The notes below the pieces were generated by a model. The model was not told where the DNA came from and ran no database searches. It saw only the letters and a list, made by a program, of their open reading frames with translations. From contig DATGKW010000184.1 in assembly GCA_035294465.1 (NCBI GenBank), positions 1 to 21,101 of the forward strand: a stretch of 21,101 nt of DNA, in the 5' to 3' direction. Positions 14,690 through 21,101 of this stretch are shown here, piece by piece; the first letter of the stretch is position 1; each line of letters starts with the position of its first letter. This stretch comes from Paraktedonobacter sp035294465 (lineage in GTDB: Bacteria; Chloroflexota; Ktedonobacteria; Ktedonobacterales; Ktedonobacteraceae). The position numbers were made by a program, and so were the translations under genes.

Positions 14690-16315
14690 ATGACAGCAAT
14701 TCTTCCTCTGGAGGCAGGCGCGATTGTAGGGGGGCACTATAGCATTGAGGGGCTGATTAATACAGGTGGTTTTGGTTCTGTCTATCGTGGAACTGCTCTG
14801 AGCGAGGGGAATCGCCCATGCGCGATCAAAGAGACATATGATGTCACGCCGGCGGCGCGGCGTCAGGCTTTGATGGAAGCTGCTATCCTTTTTACGGTCA
14901 AAAGCGAGCATTTGCCGCAGGTATACGACGCTTTTGAAGAGAACGGGCGATTCTATCTGGTCATGCAGTTGATCGAAGGCCAGAACTGCGCGCAGGTGGT
15001 GCAGGCGCGCGGCGCTCCTTGCAGCGAGGAGGAAGCGCTCGGCTGGTTTCTGCCGGTCGTTGACGTTCTACAAGAATTGCATGGGCGTAACCCTCCTGTG
15101 CTGCATCGCGATATCAAGCCAGCCAATATCATTCTGACGCCCCAGGGAAAGGCCGTGCTGGTCGACTTCGGCCTGACGCGGCTGTACGATCCTGGCATTG
15201 AGACACAGACGATGGCGCGCGCAATCTCAGAGGGCTTTAGCCCGCTTGAACAATATGTTGGCCAGACCAGCCCTCAGTCGGATATCTACTCTCTGGCTGC
15301 GACAATGTATTTCGTGCTTACGGCCCGCGTGCCTCCAAGCTCAGTGGCGCGCAGCATGCAGGATACATTGGTCCCGCCCCGCCAGCTTAATCCCCGGCTT
15401 TCCCAGAAGGTTGAGAGCATCTTGCTCAAGGCGCTGGCGGTGAATGCTGAGCAGCGCTTTACCAGCATGCAGGAGTTTGCGCGTGCGCTGCGGGCACCCG
15501 TTTTTGTCGGCTATGCTGATCCGACCGTTGCGCAGACTGGCTATCGGCAAGCAAACGCCGCTCCTGGGATGGCGCTTGCTTCGACTCCATTTCCGCCCCT
15601 GCCGCCATCTGCCTCGCCCTCCTGGCCAAAGCGCGGGCAGGTGCAGGTCTATCAGGGTGTGCAATCCCAGCCTGCTCGCTCCAGGCGCCAGCCCTCCGCG
15701 TTTGTGCCAGGCGGGAACTCAGCGGCTACCCCGGTGCCACGACCGCCTGTGCCGGCCATTCCACCACCTGCCGGCGGATCGCAAGACAGAACCTATCCGC
15801 CCGCGAACGTGAAGATGTACCGGGCCTTACCCGGCCCCTTTAATCAAGGCTGCCTGTGGGGATTGCTCCAGGGCGTCCTCTCCGCGCTCATCTTGCTTGC
15901 TCTCAAGAAAGATATCTACTTTGTGCTAGGTGTCATCGAGGGCTTTGTCTTCTATTTCCTGGCCGGCTTCTTCACGACTCGCCTTGGTGGCTCCGTGATG
16001 CGTGCCTTGCGGGCGGGCTTCTGGGCGGGCGTCATCAGCACAATTTCTTACTGGATCGTGCTGGTCGTCGGCCTGCTCGTCGAAGCAGCTCCTTATGTCC
16101 AGAATCTTACCGAGGCTGCTCGGAGACGCGGCACCTCTGCGCTTGCTCTGGCAATCAACAGGATCAAGCCAGACATTTTTGCAGGCAATCCTCCGTCTGG
16201 TTCAACCAATGGCAGCCTGTTACCCCTGCTTCTCATCGGGCTGGCCTGTGCCATGGGCTGCGCTCTTCTGGGCGGCTTTGTGGGCCGAAGGAGCGCGCTG
16301 AAGAGAGGGTTGTAA
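14690..16315 (+). CDS. Membrane-anchored Ser/Thr protein kinase (Hanks type) with four-helix C-terminal domain
   Basis: This 541-residue protein has an intact kinase domain at about 15-285. The glycine loop is INTGGFGSVYRG, the ATP lysine Lys47 (CAIKE) and the helix-C glutamate probably Glu63. The catalytic loop is HRDIKPANI with Asp141/Asn146, and the metal-binding DFG is Asp159. A Pro/Ser-rich linker (about 290-375) leads to four hydrophobic helices (about 385-405, 407-430, 440-465, 508-530), with a loop of about 40 residues between the third and fourth. There is no PASTA or other extracellular sensor, so the membrane part itself may sense or only anchor. AAAGGA lies 5 bp upstream of the ATG. 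The PPOX gene follows after 4 bp. Confidence 0.9.
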   Translation: MTAILPLEAGAIVGGHYSIEGLINTGGFGSVYRGTALSEGNRPCAIKETYDVTPAARRQALMEAAILFTVKSEHLPQVYDAFEENGRFYLVMQLIEGQNCAQVVQARGAPCSEEEALGWFLPVVDVLQELHGRNPPVLHRDIKPANIILTPQGKAVLVDFGLTRLYDPGIETQTMARAISEGFSPLEQYVGQTSPQSDIYSLAATMYFVLTARVPPSSVARSMQDTLVPPRQLNPRLSQKVESILLKALAVNAEQRFTSMQEFARALRAPVFVGYADPTVAQTGYRQANAAPGMALASTPFPPLPPSASPSWPKRGQVQVYQGVQSQPARSRRQPSAFVPGGNSAATPVPRPPVPAIPPPAGGSQDRTYPPANVKMYRALPGPFNQGCLWGLLQGVLSALILLALKKDIYFVLGVIEGFVFYFLAGFFTTRLGGSVMRALRAGFWAGVISTISYWIVLVVGLLVEAAPYVQNLTEAARRRGTSALALAINRIKPDIFAGNPPSGSTNGSLLPLLLIGLACAMGCALLGGFVGRRSALKRGL

Positions 16316-16319
16316 AAAT

Positions 16320-16706
16320 ATGGTGGAGCTTTCATCTGAACTTCAGCAGCTCTTGCAAGAGCGCGTTCTCTGCTTTTTCGCCACAGTTATGCCTGATGGC
16401 TCACCACAGATGACCCAGACATGGATAGATACGGATGGAACCTATATTCTGATCAATACAGTCGAGGGCCATCAAAAGCATCGTAATGTCCAGCGCGATC
16501 CACGTGTCGCGATCAGTGTCATTGACCCTGCTCATTGGGAGCATGCAACGAGTATTCGTGGCCGTGTGGTTGAAATCACGAAAGAAGGGGCCGATCTTCA
16601 CTTCAAGAAACTCATCCAGCGGAATCTTGGAGAAGTGGAGTATCGCTACGGCAAGCCTGGTCAGGTGCGCATTCTGCTGAAGATTGCTCCTGAGAAAATA
16701 CGCTAA
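16320..16706 (+). CDS. PPOX-class F420/flavin-dependent oxidoreductase
   Basis: This 128-residue split-barrel protein is of the pyridoxamine-phosphate-oxidase-like superfamily, close in wording to the Rv1155/F420-dependent group. Visible family stretches: FFATVMPDGSPQMTQTWID, ILINTVEGHQKHRNVQRDPR, VAISVIDP, IRGRVVEIT and the C-terminal RILLKIAPEKIR. Members bind F420 or FMN/FAD at the dimer interface and reduce small electrophiles; some bind haem products. Cofactor choice cannot be decided from sequence. It begins 4 bp after the kinase stop, with AGAGGG at the end of the kinase gene as a possible ribosome site, so the two are very probably one transcript. Confidence 0.85.
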   Translation: MVELSSELQQLLQERVLCFFATVMPDGSPQMTQTWIDTDGTYILINTVEGHQKHRNVQRDPRVAISVIDPAHWEHATSIRGRVVEITKEGADLHFKKLIQRNLGEVEYRYGKPGQVRILLKIAPEKIR

Positions 16707-16852
16707 AAAGCTCTTAGTATCACGATCACCTTCTGGCTCAGTGTATCAGATAGCTCTGTGTACGTTAGCCGCGTGCTTGACCTCCTATGGTACGATCAGA
16801 CCAATAAAAGTCATCACTATGGCAAAGTCCCTGTGCTGATAAGTTTCGTGAG
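16707..16852 (+). promoter_or_regulatory. Upstream region of tex with weak promoter-like boxes
   Basis: TGGTACGAT (16788-16796) resembles an extended -10, and TTGACC (16777-16782) a -35 box, but the two are too close together to belong to one promoter. With a 17-bp spacer TTGACC would pair with ACCAAT (16800-16805), a poor -10. No terminator for the PPOX gene is visible in this stretch. Confidence 0.25.
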
Positions 16853-19222
16853 ATGCAGGGCATTTTTAGCAGGGAAGGTAGGAAACGGTTTTTGACAACC
16901 CAGGAACATACAACCGAGGCAGCGGCCCCGCAAGAAGCCGCTGCCGGCGAAACTCTCCCTTTATCCGAACTGGCTACCACTCTTAGCAAGGAGTTGGGGC
17001 TGAATAGCGGGCAGGTTGCCCGCACCATTACCTTGCTCGACGAGGGGAACACGATTCCCTTTGTCGCTCGCTATCGCAAGGAAGTAACCGGCAGCCTGGA
17101 CGAAGTGCAGATTCAAACGATTGCTGACCGGGCAGCCGCTTTGCGCGCGCTTTTTGAACGCAAGTCCGATGTGCGGCGTTTGATCGAAGCTCAGGGCAAA
17201 CTCACCGATGAATTGAATAGCGCGATCCTCGCGGCTACCACGCTGCAAGAGGTCGAGGATCTCTATTTGCCCTACCGTCCCAAGCGCAAGACTCGCGCCA
17301 GTGTGGCTCGCGAGAAGGGCCTGGAACCTTTGGCCGAGCTGATCCTCCAGCAGCCGGAGCTTCCAGGCGACGCGGAGAGCGTGCTTGAGGAGCAGGCGCG
17401 TCCTTTCCTGAATGCAGAAAAAGGCATTGATACCAGCCTGGAGGCGTATGCCGGCGCGCGCGATATCGCTGCCGAAGTGATCTCCGAAGATGCCAATGTG
17501 CGTGGCAGCCTGCGTGCCACTTTCTTTAAGCAGGCCACACTCAGCGCGAAGGCCGTGGATCCCGCCGAGCTTGCCGAGAAGGACCCCAAAGGCGTTTACC
17601 AGCTCTACTATGAGTTTAGCGAGAGCGTCACAAAGCTGGTGCCTCATCGCGTGCTGGCGCTCAATCGTGGCGAGCGCGAAGGCGTGCTGCGCGTCAGTGC
17701 CTCGCTACCCTACGAGCAGGCTCAGTCAGAGATTGCCCAGTATTATCCAGTCCGGGCTACCTCGCCCTTTGCTCGCCACCTCGAAGAGGCCATGGAGGAC
17801 GGTTACAAGCGCCTGCTGGCCCCGGCAATGGAACGCGAGGTGCGGGTGGAGTTGACTCGCCAGGCTGAGGAGCACGCCATTAACATTTTTGCGGCCAACC
17901 TGCGGAATCTGCTGCTCCAGCCGCCGCTGCGCGGGCGCAAGGTACTGGGCATCGATCCCGGCTATCGCACCGGCTGTAAACTTACCATCGTCGATGAGAC
18001 GGGCAAATATCTCGAATCAGATACGATGTATCTCCATCAGCCTGAGAAGGCCGTCCAGACGCTGCGCGGGCTGATTGCGAAATATCAGATTGATGTCATT
18101 GCTATCGGCAACGGCACTGCTTCCCGCGAGACCGAGCAGCTGGTGGCCGGGCTGATCCGCGAGATCGAGGCCGAGACGGGTCAGCAGGAGCAGGGCAAAA
18201 TCGGCTATGTCATCGTTAACGAAGCCGGCGCTTCGGTCTATTCGGCTTCCGAGGCCGCGCGCCAGGAATTCCCCGATCTGGATGCCACGCAGCGCGGCAC
18301 GATCTCGATTGCCCGCCGCCTGCAAGATCCCCTGGCCGAGCTGGTCAAAATCGACCCCAAGGCCGTTGGTGTGGGCCTGTACCAGCATGATGTGGATCAG
18401 AAAGAACTGGCCAACGCGCTCGAACGCGTGGTGGTCTCCTGCGTGAACTTCGCCGGCGTCGAGTTAAATTCAGCCTCGGCAGCGCTGCTCAAGCATGTAT
18501 CGGGCATTAACAGCCGTGTGGCTAATGCCATCGTGAAATACCGCGAGGAGCATGGCCCTTTTAAAGCGCGTGAAGATCTGCTCAAGGTTTCTGGCCTGGG
18601 TCCTGCGACCTTTGTGCAGGCGGCTGGCTTTCTCAAGATTGCCAACGGCATTGAGCCGCTGGACAATACGTTTATCCATCCCGAAAGCTACGCCGCTACG
18701 CGCGCGCTGCTGGAATTGCTGCCAGCGGGCGATAAGAAAGCCGCGAAGCCTGCGGAGCGCGTTGCTCAGTATCGCCAACTCATCAAGTTGCAAAGCAGCC
18801 TGGGACGAGGCAAACGCCAGAACGGCAAAGGCGAGGGCGAAGAAGCAGTCTGGGCGGATCTGGCGAAGAAGATTGGTGTGGGTCTGCCTACGCTGCATGA
18901 CATCCTGGAAAACCTGGAGAAGCCCGGACTTGATCCGCGCGACGCCCTGCCCGCGCCCATCCTGCGTCACGATGTGCTCAAGCTGGAAGACCTCCAGCCC
19001 GGCATGGTCTTGCAGGGGACAGTGCGCAACGTCGTTGACTTCGGCGCCTTCGTCGATATTGGCGTCAAGCACGATGGCCTGGTGCATGTCTCCGAGATGG
19101 CCGAACGTTTCGTGCGTGACCCGCTTGCGGTGGTCGCCGTAGGCCAGGTAGTTCAGGTACGCGTGATGGAGGTTGATAAGCAGCGCGAGCGCGTGAAGCT
19201 GAGCATGCGCGGCATGAAATAA
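16853..19222 (+). CDS. tex: Tex-family transcription accessory, S1 RNA-binding protein
   Basis: This 789-residue protein is full length for Tex (usually about 720-780), a nucleic-acid-binding protein that acts with transcription and RNA turnover and affects stress tolerance. Visible order: N-terminal helical Tex domain (about 45-340, with IPFVARYRKEVTGSLDE), YqgF/RNase-H-like domain starting VLGIDPGYRTGC (about 362), paired helix-hairpin-helix region (HVSGINSRVANAIVKYREE and VSGLGPATF, about 545-600) and a C-terminal S1 domain (GMVLQGTVRNVVDFGAFVDI, about 713-789). The first ATG (16853) has a poor ribosome site. A TTG at 16892, with AAGGTAGGA upstream, would start TTQEHTTE and may be the true start. 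It has its own promoter region. Confidence 0.93.
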   Translation: MQGIFSREGRKRFLTTQEHTTEAAAPQEAAAGETLPLSELATTLSKELGLNSGQVARTITLLDEGNTIPFVARYRKEVTGSLDEVQIQTIADRAAALRALFERKSDVRRLIEAQGKLTDELNSAILAATTLQEVEDLYLPYRPKRKTRASVAREKGLEPLAELILQQPELPGDAESVLEEQARPFLNAEKGIDTSLEAYAGARDIAAEVISEDANVRGSLRATFFKQATLSAKAVDPAELAEKDPKGVYQLYYEFSESVTKLVPHRVLALNRGEREGVLRVSASLPYEQAQSEIAQYYPVRATSPFARHLEEAMEDGYKRLLAPAMEREVRVELTRQAEEHAINIFAANLRNLLLQPPLRGRKVLGIDPGYRTGCKLTIVDETGKYLESDTMYLHQPEKAVQTLRGLIAKYQIDVIAIGNGTASRETEQLVAGLIREIEAETGQQEQGKIGYVIVNEAGASVYSASEAARQEFPDLDATQRGTISIARRLQDPLAELVKIDPKAVGVGLYQHDVDQKELANALERVVVSCVNFAGVELNSASAALLKHVSGINSRVANAIVKYREEHGPFKAREDLLKVSGLGPATFVQAAGFLKIANGIEPLDNTFIHPESYAATRALLELLPAGDKKAAKPAERVAQYRQLIKLQSSLGRGKRQNGKGEGEEAVWADLAKKIGVGLPTLHDILENLEKPGLDPRDALPAPILRHDVLKLEDLQPGMVLQGTVRNVVDFGAFVDIGVKHDGLVHVSEMAERFVRDPLAVVAVGQVVQVRVMEVDKQRERVKLSMRGMK

Positions 19223-19255
19223 ACAGGCAGGAAGATCTAGTTTCTAAAGAAAGGA

Positions 19256-19272
19256 CATGCCCTGCAGGCATG
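19256..19272 (+). promoter_or_regulatory. Small hairpin between AAAGGA and the peptidase start
   Basis: CATGCC (19256-19261) pairs with GGCATG (19267-19272) around CTGCA. AAAGGA (19250-19255) lies immediately upstream and the peptidase ATG 10 bp downstream. If the stem forms, it would bring AAAGGA to normal distance from the ATG. If it does not, the start lacks a good ribosome site. The same bases also encode a 9-codon frame from 19257 whose TGA overlaps the peptidase ATG. Confidence 0.35.
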
Positions 19273-19282
19273 AGATAGGGCG

Positions 19283-21101
19283 ATGACAGCAATGAGCTAC
19301 CCCTTCGAGCGCTACCTCAATGTGCGCAGCGCCTATGGGCCATCATTCTCTCCCGATGGCCGGCATCTGAGCTTTTTAACCGACATTACCGGCGTAGCCG
19401 AGGTCTGGAGCGTACCCGTAGATCTGGAAACCACGACGCCGGCCTGGCCGGAACAATTGACTTTTCGTGGAGAGCGCGTCTCCGGCGTAAGCTACTCGCC
19501 TGTCGAGCCGGTGATGCTGGTGGCGGCGGATACTGGAGGCAGCGAGCTGGACCAGTTCTACACGCTGAGCCAGGACGGGGCTGAGTTCACTGCTTTGACG
19601 CAGCGGCCAGACGTGATGTACCGAGCTGGAACCTGGTCGCCGGATGGGCGGCACCTGGCCTACGCCAGCAATGAGCGCGATCCTCGCTACTTCGACATCT
19701 ATGAGCGCGATATGAGAAGCGGTCAGGTGCGTTTGCTCTGGCAGCAGGACAGCACGAACTTTCCCGCTGCCTACTCGCCCGATGGCACAGGCGTCATTGT
19801 CACCCGTATGCACTCAAATACCTTTAATCAGCTTTTTTGGCTCAATACAGCCAGTGGCGAGGCGCGTGCGTTGACTCCTGACATCGCCGATGGCGCATCT
19901 ATCTTTCTTCATCCCTCCTGGTCGGCGGATGGCAGCGGCCTCTATGTTATCAGTAATTGCGGGCGTGATTTCCAGAATCTGGCCTGGCTCGACCTGGCCT
20001 CCGGCGAGTTAACCTATCTGCGCGACGATAGCTGGGATGTAGAATGGCTGGCGCTGAGCCATGATGGACGGCATATGGCACTGGCCTTGAACGAGGAGGG
20101 GTATTCGCGCCTGGAAGTCTTCGATGTTGCGCAGGGCTGGCAGGCACGTCGTGAACTGCCTGTGCCTGCGCTGCCAGAGGGTGTGATCGTTGACATGAGC
20201 TGGTCGTTTGATGGCGAGCGCCTGGCTTTCACCCGTCAGTCAGCCGGCGCTCCTATGGATATCTTCATCTGGGATATCAAGCAAACAAAGCTCTGGCAGG
20301 CCACGCGCAGCTCTCTGGGCGGCATCCCGCGCGAAAGCTTTATCGAGCCGTCGCTGATCCACTATCCTACGTTTGACAAGCGTGAGATCCCGGCGTTTCT
20401 CTTCCTGCCGCGTGATAAGCCCGCGCGCAGCCTGCCTGTGGTAATCAACGTCCACGGTGGGCCGGAGGGCCAGGCACGGCCCATCTTCAATCCGGTCAAT
20501 CAGTACCTTGTGGCCCAGGGGTATGCAGTGCTGACTCCCAACGTGCGTGGCAGCAGCGGCTATGGCTACGCGTATATGAGCCTGGATGACGTGCGCAAAC
20601 GTATGGATTCCGTGAACGATCTGCAGCACGCTGCGCTCTGGCTGCGCGCGAGCGGCATCGCTGATCCTCAGCGTATCGTCGTGATGGGCGGCAGCTATGG
20701 CGGCTTCATGGTGCTCTCTGCTATCACTACCTATCCCGATCTGTGGGCCGCCGCCATCGACATCGTGGGTATCGCCAATTTCGTGACCTTCCTGGAGCAC
20801 ACCCATCCCTGGCGGCGCAAACTGCGCGAGAGCGAATATGGCAGCCTGGAGAACGACCGCGAATTTTTGGAGGAGATCTCGCCTATCCGCCACGTAGACC
20901 GGATTACCGCGCCACTCTTCGTCATCCACGGAGCCAACGATCCTCGCGTGCCGGTAGGAGAGGCTGAGCAGATTGTCACCGCTCTGCGCCAGCGCCAGGT
21001 TCCCGTCGAATACCTGCGCTTCGAGGACGAGGGCCACGGCCTGATCAAACGCGCTAATCGCTTGATAGCTTATCCAGCTATCGCCCGTTTTCTGGAAGAA
21101 C
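19283..21101 (+). CDS. S9-family peptidase (prolyl oligopeptidase/acylaminoacyl-peptidase type), 3' end cut by window
   Basis: 606 codons are visible with no stop; the gene runs off the right edge. The N-terminal part (about 1-350) is a beta-propeller with repeated SPDG blades (PSFSPDGRHLSFLTD, TWSPDGRHLAYASNERD). The C-terminal alpha/beta hydrolase domain has the oxyanion-region HGGPEGQ, the nucleophile elbow GGSYGGF with Ser471, Asp553 in HGANDPRVP and His585 in GHGLIK, so the catalytic triad is complete. No signal peptide is visible, so it is probably cytoplasmic and cleaves short peptides or removes blocked N-terminal residues. The start at 19283 gives MTAMSYPFERY; an ATG three codons later (19292) is an alternative. 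It lies 60 bp after tex on the same strand with no U-rich terminator between. Confidence 0.9.
   Translation, partial: MTAMSYPFERYLNVRSAYGPSFSPDGRHLSFLTDITGVAEVWSVPVDLETTTPAWPEQLTFRGERVSGVSYSPVEPVMLVAADTGGSELDQFYTLSQDGAEFTALTQRPDVMYRAGTWSPDGRHLAYASNERDPRYFDIYERDMRSGQVRLLWQQDSTNFPAAYSPDGTGVIVTRMHSNTFNQLFWLNTASGEARALTPDIADGASIFLHPSWSADGSGLYVISNCGRDFQNLAWLDLASGELTYLRDDSWDVEWLALSHDGRHMALALNEEGYSRLEVFDVAQGWQARRELPVPALPEGVIVDMSWSFDGERLAFTRQSAGAPMDIFIWDIKQTKLWQATRSSLGGIPRESFIEPSLIHYPTFDKREIPAFLFLPRDKPARSLPVVINVHGGPEGQARPIFNPVNQYLVAQGYAVLTPNVRGSSGYGYAYMSLDDVRKRMDSVNDLQHAALWLRASGIADPQRIVVMGGSYGGFMVLSAITTYPDLWAAAIDIVGIANFVTFLEHTHPWRRKLRESEYGSLENDREFLEEISPIRHVDRITAPLFVIHGANDPRVPVGEAEQIVTALRQRQVPVEYLRFEDEGHGLIKRANRLIAYPAIARFLEE

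Noticed and set aside
15856..16413. Plus-strand open frame of 185 codons spanning the end of the Ser/Thr kinase
   Set aside because: It is a shifted reading of the kinase membrane tail and runs into the PPOX gene. The real frames encode membrane helices and a PPOX domain; this one is Arg/Cys-rich nonsense.
16961..17647. Minus-strand open frame of 228 codons
   Set aside because: It is antisense to tex, which is intact and well recognised in the plus frame; such frames are common in GC-rich genes.
18470..19142. Antisense (18470-19087) and shifted-frame (18552-19142) open frames of about 200 codons
   Set aside because: Both overlap the helix-hairpin-helix and S1 part of tex and have no independent motif or start signal.
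20240..21037. Long minus-strand open frame (265 codons)
   Set aside because: It lies wholly inside the S9 peptidase gene, whose plus-frame translation has clear family motifs and a full catalytic triad. The minus frame shows no domain and no ribosome site.

Overview
The window looks like chromosomal DNA from a moderately GC-rich, soil-type, signal-rich bacterium. The gene style resembles Ktedonobacteria/Chloroflexota: a multi-PAS/GAF histidine kinase, a GAF-GAF-PucR regulator, a Ser/Thr kinase with a membrane tail and an F420-type PPOX protein. This is inference from protein style only; there is no rRNA or tRNA to confirm it. I found no CRISPR array, tRNA, rRNA, complete insertion sequence or phage gene.

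Layout, left to right. (1) 1-1043: a strong hairpin (241-288), a small membrane protein on the minus strand (336-632), then a gene-free regulatory stretch. (2) 1044-4524: a two-component system, with a PAS-GAF-PAS-PAS histidine kinase followed after 25 bp by a KdpE/OmpR-like response regulator. (3) 4575-7500, minus strand: a tetR-MFS exporter operon. Its promoter (TTGACA, 17 bp, TATACT) has a near-perfect 20-bp palindrome just downstream of the predicted transcription start, the usual arrangement for an autoregulated drug-efflux operon. The exporter has an unusual cytoplasmic tail of about 200 residues built from two sets of internal repeats. (4) 7672-10275, minus strand: a beta-propeller lipoprotein and an NCS1 nucleobase permease, separated by an intrinsic terminator that abuts the lipoprotein promoter. 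(5) 10276-12781: a 508-bp divergent spacer and a tandem-GAF PucR-type regulator, which from its position probably controls the permease. (6) 12782-13397: no intact gene, but the decayed remains of an ABC-transporter ATPase. (7) 13398-14453: an orphan SbnB/ornithine-cyclodeaminase-family dehydrogenase. (8) 14690-16706: a Ser/Thr protein kinase with a four-helix membrane tail, followed 4 bp later by a small PPOX flavin/F420 protein. (9) 16853-19222: the RNA-binding protein Tex. (10) 19283-21101: an S9 prolyl-oligopeptidase-family peptidase that runs off the right edge with its whole catalytic triad present.

Most of the window is sensing and transport. Three local circuits can be read directly from it: kinase to response regulator, TetR repressor to exporter, and PucR-type regulator to nucleobase permease. 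I see no unmistakable new defence or biosynthetic system. The most unusual items are the repeat-bearing tail of the exporter, the membrane Ser/Thr kinase coupled to a PPOX protein, the structured leader of the permease gene and the ABC-ATPase fossil.
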